Shown here: one piece after another, positions 43,792 through 55,466 of the stretch
How positions within the stretch are numbered: position 1 is the stretch's first letter
Layout of the letters: every line of letters begins with the position of its first letter
Source of the DNA: Pleurotus ostreatus/Saccharomyces cerevisiae fusant
Lineage: Eukaryota; Opisthokonta
NCBI GenBank assembly: GCA_024196135.1
Contig: JAMQCK010000020.1
Location: 1-64,000 of the forward strand
DNA length: 64,000 bases
Direction of reading: 5' to 3'
Notes under the pieces: model-generated
Database searches by the model: none
What the model was told of the DNA's origin: nothing
The model's input: only the letters and a program-made list of their open reading frames with translations
Translations under genes and position numbers: made by a program

Positions 43792-44852
43792 CGTATTATG
43801 AGGCGACGGTGGGTGGGGCGGGATAGTGGAAGAGCGCGAAAGAGAAGGGAGGCTTCATTGTCACCGGTTTTATACCGTCGAGAAGCGGTGTGCCTATGAA
43901 GGAAAAGGACAAGCCGGGAAGAATATTCGTCCATCGGAGCCACGTGCAATCATGTCCTTCGCTGGAACGCCACAAATCCCCCGCAGACGTTATTCGGCAG
44001 ATATTCCAACACCCTTCTTGTTCTCCTCCCTCATCATCAACGCTCACCTAGCAGCCATGAAAGTCATTCAGCGAGGTATTCGTACAGCTTTCACCTCGCA
44101 AAGGAATCGAGTCTTTCAGAAGAGCGCGCGCAAAAGCAGGTCTCCATTTTCCATGCGGCGCTATAAGAGTCAGAGAGAAGCCTACGTTCTCAGATAGAAG
44201 TTTCGTCGAAAGACGGGGTGCGCTTCTTCAGAATTGAGGTACGCATCGAGGTTTGCACGGGACGTGAGTTGGGCTAATTCCCTGGATGCGAACCGGAGAG
44301 CCTTAGGATATTGTCTTCATCGCCATCAGTCAATGGCTCGAGTGAGCTTCTCTATTACTTATCATAACCTTCAACCTTTGAACCACTCATCATTTGATAG
44401 CCTTACTCAGTTACTGGTCGAGTTGAACAATGCCCACGTGAGGAACTCGGAAATTTCCGATTTCCAATTCGGCGGTTGGCGCTCGGCGATCTGACGTCTC
44501 GCCCGCTCAGATCAAAGCCGTAGAAAGTACGCGCTGCCTCGTTCCTTGCTCTCCTCGAAGTCCAGACAATCATGTCCCTCCTGCGTTTGCGCTTCGGCGA
44601 AGGACCTCGTCGACGGAGGTGAGTGTCCGTGACACATGGACCCCCTTTACTTTTAGTATTGATCACCGCCGCGATGCAGTGCACTATGTGACGCGTTCCG
44701 CCCGGTAGCTTGGGCCGGCCGCGCCCCGCCTCCTGCTTGACAAGAACAACGAGGGCCCCGCCAGTTCTGCGGGCGGCTTCCCAATCTCGACACTCTATCC
44801 CTTGTCATCCTACACGATCGTTCTCTTCCCAATCACGGCAGCTTTCGGCGTA
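43792..44852. other. Intergenic region, F-box 4 / protease
   Basis: Divergent promoters of F-box 4 (minus) and the aspartic protease (plus). About 1 kb with no supported gene. Confidence 0.45.
43868..43874 (-). promoter_or_regulatory. TATA box of F-box 4
   Basis: TATAAAA on the minus strand, about 80 bp upstream of the ATG at 43791. The distance is similar to that of the TATA box of the F-box gene at 47333. Confidence 0.55.
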
Positions 44853-46872
44853 ATGAGAGGCGCTTTCCTGGCGACCCTGACGACCCTCGCCCTCGAGGCG
44901 AGCGCGTACCATGTCCGCATGCAAGGGCGGATGCGTTCTCTCGCGGATGCGCCCCTCGCACGGCGCGGGAACTTGGCGGGCTCGTCGCCGCTCACGAACT
45001 CGGCCGACATCAGCTATTACACGAACGTTACGCTGGGCGGAGACGACTACGAGGTCCTGATCGACACGGGCAGGTGCGTGCCCGCATCTGAGGGATCGAC
45101 ATCTTGCTGATCTGCGCGGTATTCAGCTCGGACTTGTGGGTCGCGGGCAGCGTCAACAACGCCAAGGACACGGGCAAGAAGAGCGGCGTCACGTACGCCG
45201 TCGGTGCGGTCGAAGGTGCGCTAGCCTGCTCCTCCGCCACCTTCCCCCGCTTACCCACCCACCCAAGGTCCTATCAAGACCGCCGAGCTCGAGTTCGCCG
45301 GCTTTACCATCCCCGATCAGGCGTACAGTGCGTGCAATTCCTCCGACTCGACCGCGTCTAACCGCTTCACAGTCGAGGTCACTCCCGACAAGGAGAACCC
45401 GAAGGACAAGGGCCTCATCGGCCTGGGACCAAACTCGGGCTCCAATGTCTACGTTGAGCTCGGGAGCGACAAAGGCATGGCCGTCCTCGACAGCATCTTC
45501 ACGCAGAACACGTCTACGCCCAACTACATCACTGTTCTCCTCGGGCGTCTAGATGGTGCGTTGCCTACTACTCCCTCCATTCCCTAGTCTCATCGCCACC
45601 ATCAGACCCGACGGACACTTTCCCTGGCGACCTCACTGTCGGCTCGATTCTCGACAACTATACGGACATCGAGAAGCAACCGAAACTCGAAGTCACTGAG
45701 GTCCCTGTGCGCGAGTCAGGCGACCAGCACTTCCAAGTCCTCATTGATGCCGGCGGCATCATTGGCCCCGATGGGAAGAGCATCAAGGTCCATACTGAGG
45801 TCGATGAGACGCAGAATAAGAAGCAGCCGACCGCGGTGATCGACACAGGTGCGCGGCATCTTACTCGAGCGGCATAGCCACGCTAACATGTCTAATAGGC
45901 TTCTCCCTAAGTCAAGTCCCGCGAAATGTTGCCGACGCCATCTACGGACGCTTCTCCGGCGCAGAGTACGTGAATGTGTCTGGCGTGGGGGCAACGTGGA
46001 TCGTGCCATGTACCACCGAGGTCAACCTCACCTTCAAGTTCTCCGGTCAAGAGTATCCGATTCACCCCATGGATACGACGCTCGATCCTGGTGCTGTTGG
46101 GATCACGGGAGTACAGAACTCGGAGGGCGTTGACAGCTGTATAGGAACTGTCAGTTTATCCTTCCACTCATCTCCTTCCTTCGGCTAACTGTGTATCAGT
46201 TCCAACCTATATCCTTTGAGACCGGCGACAGCCCCAACTACGACATGATCTTGGGCATGTCCTTCCGTACGTACCACACAGCGCCTGTTCTGTGCGTCTC
46301 ACTCATCCTCCTTAGTACGAAACGTTTACGCGCTCTTCGACTACGGCGACTTCTTGGTCGATCAGAAGGACAAGAAGGCCGACCCGTATATCCAGTTCCT
46401 GTCGATCACGGACAAGGGCGAAGGTATGCGCGCACATTTCGCACCAATTCCTCTCGACTTACACGTTCTTCTAGCCCACTCCGACTTCGTGAACGTCCGC
46501 TTACGAGGCGACGCGAATGCCGGCGACAACACCCTCTCCGCGCAACCCGCGTCGAGCGACAACTCTTCTTCCACCAAGCCCTCCAAGCAGCCCTACATCA
46601 TCGCGCTCGCGGCTGTCATCGGCACGCTCGCACTTGGTCTCATCGCATACGCCGTCTTCCTCTTTTGGCGCCGGAGGCATGGAGCAAAGGGTCGCTATGT
46701 CCCGCTGGCGCCGCAGGGCGGGTTCCGTCCGCCGCCGCCGGCGTATCAAGAAGCATACCCATCTCAGCCGGTGCAGGCGTATGACCCGGTGCCGCATACT
46801 GGCAACGGCAATTGGCAACAGGGGCAGCAGGGGTATCAGGCGCAGCCGTATTCGACGCCGTGGGGGAGGTAA
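44853..46872 (+). CDS. Membrane-anchored pepsin-like aspartic protease (A1)
   Basis: Nine exons: 44853-45073, 45127-45215, 45268-45327, 45373-45555, 45606-45848, 45899-46149, 46200-46266, 46316-46423, 46475-46872. The total is 540 codons. It starts with a signal peptide (MRGAFLATLTTLALEASA). The first catalytic motif is DTGSSDLWV, split by intron 1; the second is VIDTGFS, split by intron 5. Both aspartates are present. The family regions GLIGLGP and DMILGMSF are also visible. After the protease domain comes a Ser/Thr-rich stalk, one transmembrane helix (IIALAAVIGTLALGLIAYAV), a basic stop-transfer WRRRHG and a Pro/Gln/Tyr-rich cytoplasmic tail. This layout suits a cell-surface or vacuolar membrane protease. 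The propeptide seems short. It sits at the centre of a mirror-symmetric gene order. Confidence 0.92.
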
Positions 46873-47332
46873 AGGTAATGAGGTGGCTGCGCGGTCGCGC
46901 GTCGTGGTGTTTTCTGACTGTACTATCTATTGCATGACTGCAGTGTTGTTGTAGGTCAGCACCTCTGTTCATCATGGACTATCTTGCATATACATATTTT
47001 ACCGTAGAGACAATTTACGCACGCACCTATCTATTTGCTTTGGGGATCTTTCCTAGGGTCGGTCGGACGATTGGGCTTCAGCGACAAGGTGCGTGTGCTA
47101 TCTCAATGGCGCGGAGATGGACACCGAAGAGGCCACTTAACAACACACTCGAGAATGAAAGAACACGCGGCGGACATGGCCACGACGTTTGTTGGACTTC
47201 CTTTTGGGTATGTCTTTGTTCATTGCTGCGCGCCACCGATCGGTTCTCATATAAATCCCTCAGATCCATGAACACTCAGCTCTCATTTCCTCATTGTCTT
47301 GAACCATCACCTCTTCGACGAAGCAGCTTGCC
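46873..47332. other. Intergenic region
   Basis: The protease 3' flank and the promoter of F-box 5. No gene supported. Confidence 0.5.
47250..47256 (+). promoter_or_regulatory. TATA box of F-box 5
   Basis: TATAAAT, 83 bp upstream of the ATG at 47333. Confidence 0.55.
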
Positions 47333-48961
47333 ATGCCTCAAGTCTCGACCTCAGCGATCCCTTCGGGCTCTTTATCGTCGCCCGTAGCCGTGAGGGAGGC
47401 GGTCACCCTGCGAGCTATTCTGGACGACTGCGAACGGTTGGTGAACATCGAGGCTCTTCGTAGTGGCGACGCCTGCTCTCCCTCGGACCCCGGGCTCGGG
47501 AGCTCGATTGCGGGTTTTACTACGTCAATCGAGCGACAGGTCGGCATCCTTCAACCAATGCTCATCGAGCTTCGCGAGCTCCTACGACGCGCCGAGCATC
47601 AGGCTCAACTGAATGACGCATTCCTCGCCCCAGTGTGACGTCTACCCAATGAGATCCTGGCCGAAATTTTCCTCCGCACCGTCGCACGCAATCGCCCACT
47701 GTTCCCTCGCATCAGGCCCGACTTCGCCTTCTCTCGCGTCTGCCAAAGATGGAGAGCCGTGGCGCTCGGTACGACGGCATTGTGGACGGATATCTCAGTC
47801 TGGCCTACCGAGCCTGCCGAGATTCACGGTCGTTTCGTGCGCGAGCTCAAACTCGCAGGCGATCGCCCATTGGATGTGCGCTTTGCTCACCAATGGCCTT
47901 GCGACGACAATGCAGACAAGCCGACCAAGTCCTGGGAGCTGTTACAGAGTCTGAGCCACCGCTGGCGGACGCTCAGGCTGGAGCTTGACTCCTCGTATTT
48001 CCGGGTCCTAACTCCTCGCCCAATTGTCTGCTCTTCGCTGGTCGCCCTATACCTGAAGCAAGAAGTGCTTGAGCCAGACCGGGTTCCCGGCTTGGACGAC
48101 AAGGGCCACCTTCTCACTGCCCTATCCTACGCGCCAATGCTTCGCACCGTCGACATCCAGGTCCAGCGCATCCGTGGCGGGTCCTCTCCCCTGAGCTTCC
48201 CCGCCAGCTGGCGCCTCACCAATCTGTCTATCTTCGCCAACCAGTGCGACGGCAGCGTCTCGCGCTTCGTGCCTCTCTTCGAGCAGGATGCCAACACGCT
48301 GAAGAAGCTGAGCCTGTCTCTGGCGCACTTCGCGGATTCATCTTACATGACGCCCGTCGTTCTTCCGGTCGTCAGTATGCCTCAGCTCGCCGAACTGACG
48401 TGCCGGATGCGCGCGGCTGAGCTGGTCTCTTCCATCGACGCGCCGCAGCTCATGAGGTTGACTATCGACAGCGCCTCGTGGAGGGCGGACGATCACGTTT
48501 TGTACGGGCTCCCCACCGTCGCCCATCGCATCGGAACGTACACGAACCTAACCTGGCTGTCGGTTCTGGAGATCAAGTGGTCAACCCCTTCGCTACTCGA
48601 AACGCTTCACGCCCTCCCAAACCTCGCGTACCTCAGGGTCGAGGAGAGAAAACCCAGAAAGCTCATCACGAAGGACCTTCTCGACGCTTTGACCCGCGGC
48701 GAGGTCGACGTAGACGGCGCACTCACGCCGCCCAATGCATCCTGTCCCCTGCCGAATCTCGCTCACTTGCATATAGTGATCCAAGACAAGGACTCAAGGA
48801 GCAAGGATGTGATTCGGGCCGTTCGCCCAATGGCGCTCTCGCGCGTTGCAACTGGCCCCCAGCATTTGCTCACATTCAGCTCTTACTATCAGGACCAAGA
48901 TAGATATCCGGGGCGAATGTTTGAGATTCTGACTTGGGGGAAGGAATCCACAGGAGTATGA
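47333..48961 (+). pseudogene. F-box/leucine-rich protein, one in-frame TGA (F-box 5)
   Basis: A single exon of 543 codons in one frame, broken only by TGA at 47636-47638 (codon 102). The local sequence reads AFLAPV-stop-RLPNEILAEIFLRTV, where the paralogues have PVRRLP, so the ancestral codon was probably CGA (Arg). Upstream is CSPSDPGLGSSI and a coiled segment. Downstream are the F-box, FSRVCQRWRAVALGTTALW, KSWELLQSLSHRWRTL, LTNLSIFANQCDGSVSRF, LAELTCRMRAAELVSSIDAP and KLITKDLLDALTRGEVDVDG. The stop precedes the F-box, so a terminated product would have no F-box. It is a young pseudogene, or rescued by editing, readthrough or internal initiation. Confidence 0.85.
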
Positions 48962-49332
48962 TACTCGTAGTATAAGCGCAAGCCACCTGACCCAATATAT
49001 TACCACTGGTATGGGTGGTTCTTTCTTTGAGTTCATTGTGGTATCACAGTAACCTTTATCTCTCAGCCTGCTCTTGCGCCGAATGCTGTAGGAGATCTGT
49101 TGACTGTCGAAGATGGCATCTACCATGGTCTATTATGCACGTGGCGACCATGGACAAATATACGCTTGACCTCGTGCCTTTCGCTTTTGTTGACTTCCGT
49201 CCATCACCATATAAAAGACGCTCCTGCAGCTCCGCGCCCCTCACTGTCCCCCATCATCACTTGCTGCCCTCTGCCGAAGGGGTTATGTCGTTGCCACTTA
49301 TCCCTTTTCACTTCCCCCAAACGCAGGTTCCG
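48962..49332. other. Intergenic region
   Basis: The F-box 5 3' flank and F-box 6 promoter; an ORF extends upstream of 49333 in frame, but family homology begins at MASNDFALSFVAL. Confidence 0.5.
49210..49217 (+). promoter_or_regulatory. TATA box of F-box 6
   Basis: TATAAAAG, 123 bp upstream of the ATG at 49333. Confidence 0.55.
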
Positions 49333-50928
49333 ATGGCCTCCAACGACTTCGCCTTGTCGTTCGTAGCGCTGCAGGAGGCGGTCTCAGTGCACGCTCTCCT
49401 GGAAAATTGCTCAAAATTAGTGAACATCCAAGCCTTTCGCAATGGCGAGTCATGTTCTCCTACCGACCGCGGTCCTGGGACTTTCATCGCGGAGTCCGTG
49501 GTGGCAATCGACCGACACGTGTCCAACCTTCGACAACAACAGGCTCACCTTGACGACCTTATACTACGCGCTGAGAACCAAAGACAACTCAATATCGCAT
49601 ACACCTCTGCGGTTCGACGTCTCCCCTATGAAATCCTCGCCGACATCTTCCTCCAGGCCGCTACGCTGGGAAAGCCTACCGCCCCCAGGTGTCTAGGACA
49701 TTCCTACAACTTTGCGCGTGTCTGCCACCGATGGCGAGAGATCGCCCTCGGCACGTCGGATCTATGAACCGATATCTGGCTCTGGTCGAGAGATTCAAGC
49801 TTCACCCATGATCTTATCGCTCGCGAACTCCGCTTGTCGGGCGAGCGGCCCCTAGACGTGCGCGTCTCTCAACAATGCCCCGGAATGATCGAGGCGTATG
49901 GGCCGACGAAGACTTGGGAACTTCTGCAAAAGCAAAGCCACCGCTGGCGGACTCTCACGCTGGAGCTCGATGCGTGGCCTTTGTGGATGACAACCCGGGA
50001 GCCGATGATCTTTTCGTCTCTGGTTGCCTTACATCTGAAGCACACGCATCTTGAGCCCGAACCGATGAACGGCTCCTCGCACAACGGTCCCCGGCTTTTC
50101 CTATCGCCCTTTTCTCATGCACCCATGCTACGAAGCATCAGCATCACGGTCGGCCATGTCGGAGGAGGACTGTCCGACCTATGTTTCCCAGCAAGCTTAA
50201 CGCTGTCCGAATTTGCCCTTGATTTCAACCTATGCGACGGCAGCGCGGCGCGGTTCATCCCAATTCTGCAGCAGAACGCTGATACGCTGCGGAGTCTGTC
50301 CCTTTCTCAGACTATTAAATCGCAGCCACTGTCCCCTGGTTTTCCCGTTATCGCCATGCCACAGCTCACCGAGCTGACGTGCCGCCTTGACGCGGCGGAG
50401 TTGGTTTCTTATATCGACGCGCCACAGCTCTCGAGTTTGACTGTCGAAGGCCTCTCGGGGCACGCAGACGACCTCTCTGGAGACGGCCTCCCCTCCGTCG
50501 GCCGGCGCATCGGCATGTACAAGCACCTCACAGGCCTGACGGTGTCGAACGTGACCTGGGCGACCTCCTCTCTGCTCCCCACGCTCCACATATTACCGCG
50601 TCTAACATACCTTAAGCTCGAGGAGGACACCCCCGGAGCCCTCATCACGAAGAGCCTCCTCGAAGCGCTTACTCGCGGCGGGGCAGAGGTAGACGGCAAG
50701 ATCACGTCGCGTAATCTGCTCTGTCCGCTGCCAAACCTCGCGCGCATGCACCTCGCCCTTCAAGCTGCGGGCTTTGAGGATCGGGAGCTAGCTCCTGCAG
50801 TGCGTAAGATGGGGCTCTCCCGTGCAGCGTCCAAGCCGCAGCCTCTTGTGGCGTTCTGTTCACAGTATAAAATGTACTTGTTCCCCAAGGCGACATCGGA
50901 CATTTTAGTCTTTGGGATCGAGAAATAG
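49333..50928 (+). pseudogene. F-box/leucine-rich protein, one in-frame TGA (F-box 6)
   Basis: A single exon of 532 codons in one frame with TGA at 49765-49767 (codon 145). The context is IALGTSDL-stop-TDIWLW; the paralogue at 47333 has TTALWTDIS, so the lost codon was Trp (TGG to TGA). Before it: CSPTDRGPG, a coiled segment, the F-box VRRLPYEILADIFLQAA and FARVCHRWREIALG. After it: LDVRVSQQ, KTWELLQKQSHRWRTLTLEL, LSEFALDFNLCDGSAARF, LTELTCRLDAAELVSYIDAP, LTVSNVTWATSSL and ALITKSLLEALTRGGAEVDG. The stop comes just after the F-box, so a terminated product would lack the leucine-rich half. It is a tandem neighbour of F-box 5. Confidence 0.85.
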
Positions 50929-51231
50929 GGGACATTTGTGGTATGCAATTAAGGGGAAGTTCTCTTATGTCGCAATAGGGACCATTGTACACTGAATCGA
51001 GACGAATGCCCTCGTATACACGTGACTCTTTGTAGGTCCACTGTGACCGTCACAGCCTCGCGTAATTGTCACGTTCCAGGGTTCAATCCAAGCTTGTCTC
51101 CTGCACCCATCACGGTATACGGCTCCAATACCACCAGGACTACTGCATTTAGGCCTACTTTCTCAGATAGACATGCGTCGTGTCCTTTACACAAGGAAAG
51201 AAGTACAATATGCGGGAAAGCATGCGTAATA
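50929..51231. other. Convergent 3' flanks
   Basis: Between F-box 6 (plus) and the coiled-coil gene CC-3 (minus). Nothing recognised; a GGTTCAATCC at about 51079 resembles a tRNA B box, but no tRNA fold accompanies it. Confidence 0.45.
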
Positions 51232-52763
51232 CTACGCCGCTGCTGCGAAAGACGCTGCGTGAATGACTTTCGGCTTGACCAACGTATGTCCCTTTGACCC
51301 TTCGCTGACCCTCATAAGCCCCAAGGTGAGCCCACATCCGACAGAACCGCCCTCGTGCTTTTGATCAGCGTCCTCAGCCTCCATTGTACATCCATCATAC
51401 CGACTGTCGGGGCGAGGCACGACGGTTCGAAGCTCGCTCGAGGTGACTCCGATGTTGATATCGAAGCGGAGCTGGTGGAAGAGACGAACGACGCTGTCGA
51501 TACTCTCGCCGAATGCTTGCAGCATGGCGGCTCCCTTCTCCGCCTCCCTCGGGACGCATCCGGACGCTAGGAAGACCGTGATCAACGCGTCTTGGAGAGA
51601 GGCGCTGAGCTCGTTGAGACCCTTCTTTTCAGACGCCAAAGTGCTCTTTAGGGTCACAACTTTCCAGCGCCTCGCTACGGCTGGCTCTTCTGCAACAACA
51701 TGGCATGTCAGTTCACCACGTCCGCGTTGGCAGCAACAGAAGTAGAGAGCTCACCGGCACAGAATATGGTCTCAAACATCTCTTCGACGCGAGAATCTAG
51801 GTCACTATCGATGCATGACCAGTTCTTGACGCGCTGCTGAACCCATCGCGTCGCGATAGCTTGCAGCGCGAGCTGGAGTGCGGTAAGTCGGGCGCCTTCG
51901 TCGTTGCAGGTGAGCATCCCGCAGATAGCTCCCCCGATGCGCTTGCTGACGGACGCCTGCGCGCTCGCGCTGCGCTCATCAGGGACGACAAATTGAACAT
52001 CCTCCGCTAGCAGCGATGATAGCTGGAAGATCTCCTCGTTGAGCGCTTCGACCTCGTTGGCGACGTCGCGCTCCGACAGCGCGTCCGCGGGACCCATGAA
52101 GGCCTGCGCAGAGGCGAGCTCGGCGGTGCGCGCGTCGAGGAGCTGGCGCATGTCCTTGCATTCCGCCTGCGCCCTGTTCGCGCGCTCGTGCTCCTCCTGT
52201 GCCGCGGACCGTAGGCCGTGTTTGTGTCCTTCAAGCTCACGAATGTTTGCGCTGAGGTACTCGATATGCTTGATCGCATCCGCCTTCGCCGCCTCTGCAC
52301 GGCGCTGCTCTGCGGCAAGGCATTGCTCGAGCCCGTTGCGAGTGTCGAAGAGCTCCTGCCGTACCCGTGCTAGCTCGGCGCTGCGCGAGGGGCGGAGCAT
52401 CCTGTGTCCCGTCAAGCTGGTGCGTCGTCCGTCGGCGTTGTGGTGAGGGTTGGGGTGATGGTTGTGACTGCGCTGGCTGTGCTGTGGCTGCTGCCTTTCG
52501 GATGCTACACTCGCATGAGGCGGCGGCGGCTGCCGTCCAGATGTTGCGTGAGCATACGAGCGCTGCTTCACAGGCTGGGTGCCTTCTCTCGCCGGCGCTG
52601 AGACAACGTCGGGTCGGGAAGCACTACGCTGCTGCATAGCGGGGGCAGGCGGACCATGGGCATCCGACGACCTCCTTACGTATGAAAGGTAAACTTCAAC
52701 CGCGCCGAAAATGACCATCCTCACTCACGTTCGCGGTAGTGCGGGCTCGTCTTGAGATGGCAT
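51232..52763 (-). CDS. Coiled-coil EEIFQ-family protein (CC-3)
   Basis: Exons 52763-52729, 52674-51755 and 51689-51232, introns of 54 and 65 nt; 470 residues. It begins MPSQDEPALPRT, with a His/Pro/Gln-rich disordered region. Then a coiled coil follows (SAELARVRQELFDTRNGLE, HIEYLSANIRELEGHKHGL, EEHERANRAQAECKD). The family core is LLDARTAELASAQAFMGPAD, SERDVANEVEALNEEIFQLS and LLAEDVQFV. The last exon has ARRWKVVTLKS, VTSSELRTVVPRPDSRY, CGLTLGLMR and KGHTLVKPKVIHA. It shares layout and splice positions with CC-2. The function is unknown. It is head-to-head with Hsp70-like copy 2, start codons 231 bp apart. Confidence 0.8.
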
Positions 52764-52994
52764 GATCCCTCTGATCGCCTGACCGATCAAAGACAAGACC
52801 ATGGGCAAGGCGATGCGGCTTGGTGAGTCGCTGGATGTGGCGGTCAAGACCAAGCAGAGCCCGCATAATGGGCGCTAAATGAACAACGTCCAACATCCGC
52901 TTTTCCTAGTAGCCTAGAAGACCGCACTATAGGCGCCCGTCCGCGTCCGCTCACCCCAGTTTCTTCTCTCCGTGTTCCCTCCCTTCCCTCAATC
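52764..52994. promoter_or_regulatory. Bidirectional promoter region, CC-3 / Hsp70-2
   Basis: A 231-bp gap between divergent start codons, nearly the same as at 37277-37506. It is CT-rich just before the Hsp70 ATG, as in the other copy. No clear TATA box. Confidence 0.5.
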
Positions 52995-55466
52995 ATGAGC
53001 TCCAGGAAACCATACGAAGGGAAATCGCGGCAACTTGTCATTGCGATCGATGTGGGGACCACCTACAGTGGCGTATCGTATAGGTGGGACTGTCCATATC
53101 AGTGTAGTTGCCGCCGCCGTGCTGATCCAATCACACGACAGCGTCCTCGATCCGGGTCAAGTGCCGCAGGTGTGTGGCGTCAACAGGTATGCTCACCGCT
53201 GTCTAGTCTTTTGACTGAGCATTGACTGGCATTCCAGGTTTCCCGCCCAGGAGCATGCCGGTGGCGATTCGAAGATCCCATCCGTGTTACTGTACGACAC
53301 GGAAGGAGTGATGCGCGCCGCCGGCGCCGAGACGATGCAGGAAGATATCATCGAGATGGCCTTAGAGGAAGGTTGGGCGAGGGCGGAGTGGTGCGTACGA
53401 TGTTCCGGTCCCCGTGTTCGCGCCTGACTTTGTGTTTTGTTCCGCGCAGGTTCAAGCTTCATCTACGCCCACGCGAACTAGGCTCCGACCAAGCTTTGGC
53501 GACCTTACCCCCTCTACCACCCAACAAGTCCGTCGTCGACATCTTCGCGGACTTCCTCGCATACCTCTTTACATGCGCACGAACGTATATTCAAGAGACC
53601 CACCCCGGCGGCGTCCGCTTCTGGACCTCGATTGCGCAGAACATCGACTTCGTCCTGACGCATCCGAATGGTTGGGAGGGCTTTCAGCAAGCTCAGATGC
53701 GCGAGGCAGCTGTCCAAGCGGGACTCGTAGTGGACACGGACGAAGGGAAGGCGCGCGTGTCATTCGTGACGGAGGGGGAGGCGAGCCTTCACTTTTGCTT
53801 GAGCAAGGGCCTTATCGTCCAGGGTATGAAGGTGAGCTTCGGATCGCATCGTTGTCGACCGCTCGGCTTATGCATTTTCGAAGGATGGCAAAGGCGTCAT
53901 CATCGTGGATGCTGGTGGAGGCACAGTGGACCTGAGCGCTTACGCGCAAGTGAAGACGGGCGCAAATATCTCTTACACCGAAGTCGCTCCTGCGCAATGT
54001 GAGTACGGCCCTTTGCCATCATTCGTCCTCCAACAGGCTGCAGGTCTCTTCAAGGGGTCTATCATGGTGAAGCGTAACGCACAAGCGTATATCGAGGGTA
54101 TGTTGTCGAGAACGTAGATTAGAACCTTTCGCTCATGCGCTGCCAGGCCGCCTCAGGAACTCCAAGTTCTCCGACCGCTCCGGCGACATCGTCGACGCCT
54201 TCGACAAGTCCACCAAGCTAACATTCAAGAGCGCGAAAACGTCCGCCTACGTCAAGTTCGGCGGCATGAACGACGTCGATACGGCGTATGACGTGCGTGG
54301 CGGCAAGCTCGTGATACCTGGGTGAGTTGGCGACGATATTCGCATACTCTTCGACGCAGCGCCTGACCGACCCTCCCTCTCAGTGCGGAAGTGGCCAAGT
54401 TCTTCCAGCCCACGATCACAGCGATCTCTCAGGCGGTATTGCGCCAGCGCACGCAGGCGAAGCCGAATGTCTCCGTGCGTATCTCGTCCATGATAATGTT
54501 GATAATACTGGGCGACTCATACTAGGCCTCTAGTCCGTCTTCTTGGTCGGTGGCTTCGCCGCGTCGCCATTCTTGTATACGCAGCTCTGCGAGTCACTCG
54601 AACCGCTGAGGTTTGAGGTTTGCAGGCCGGATAGCCACATGTTCGTGCCTACTCTTCTGCTCGTACCAGCGCTCACCCGAACTCTCTAAAGGAACAAGGC
54701 GGTCGCAGACGGCGGCGTGCTGTATGTCATCGACCACCATGTCACCGCCCGTGTAGCCCGCTTCACCTACGGGACCATCGGCAGTCGCGTCTACCAGAAT
54801 GGCAACAAGGAGCACCGGAGCCGCAACAACAAGACGCATGTCAGCGCAGACGGCATCAAGCGCGTCCACGATAGCTTCTTCTCTCTTGTCGACGTCGTGA
54901 GTCAATACTTTGAGGCGAGTCCGCGCTCACGCTGACTGCTCCATAGGGCACGCAGGTTACGGAGACGCAGGAGTTCATTCAGGCGCTTTCCGAGTTCTAC
55001 GAGGAGTCGGACGATTACGAGAGCTACACCATCTACGCACCGATTCAAGTCTATCGCGGTCAAGTCGAGCGCCCGCAATGGACCGACGTCGACGCCGGTA
55101 GATCGATCTTTACTTGGCACGTCTAGAGCTAACCCCACTCACAGGGAACTTCGGCGTGCTCTGCAACATCACGGCTGACGTGACCTACGCGGTGCAGAAG
55201 CTCAAGCCGCGTCGAAGACCAGATGGCAAGACCTTCTATCAGTTTGACTTCAAGGTTATCTTGCTATTCGGACTCACTGAGCTCCGAGCGCAACTCAAGT
55301 GGCTAGAAAACGTGAGCTATTCGTCTAACGACACGATTCCGCACACTGATTGTCCTTGATTCTGGCAGGGAGTTGAGAAGCGGTAGGTTTCTAGTACATT
55401 TGCTTTGAGCGATAGGCTCATCTTCTCTATAGTACTCCAGCTGAAGTGGTCTATACCGATGCATGA
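52995..55466 (+). CDS. Hsp70-like ATPase, HSPA12 type (copy 2)
   Basis: Fourteen exons: 52995-53083, 53142-53186, 53238-53390, 53450-53831, 53884-53998, 54044-54097, 54147-54321, 54384-54474, 54534-54640, 54692-54896, 54947-55097, 55145-55311, 55369-55382 and 55433-55466. The sum is 594 codons. It has phosphate-1 IDVGTTYSGVSY near residue 20, phosphate-2 IVDAGGGTVDLSAY near 235, and the adenosine motif FLVGGFAASPFLYTQL near 370. The late regions are YGTIGSRVYQNGNKEHRSRN and LLFGLTELRAQLKWLEN; it ends TPAEVVYTDA. ATP binding and hydrolysis motifs look complete. The usual Hsp70 peptide-binding domain and EEVD tail are absent. A 14-nt micro-exon (GVEKR) is conserved in all three copies. Confidence 0.9.

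Noticed and set aside
51060..51110. GGTTCAATCC, a possible tRNA B box
   Set aside because: No matching A box or cloverleaf pairing could be found upstream.
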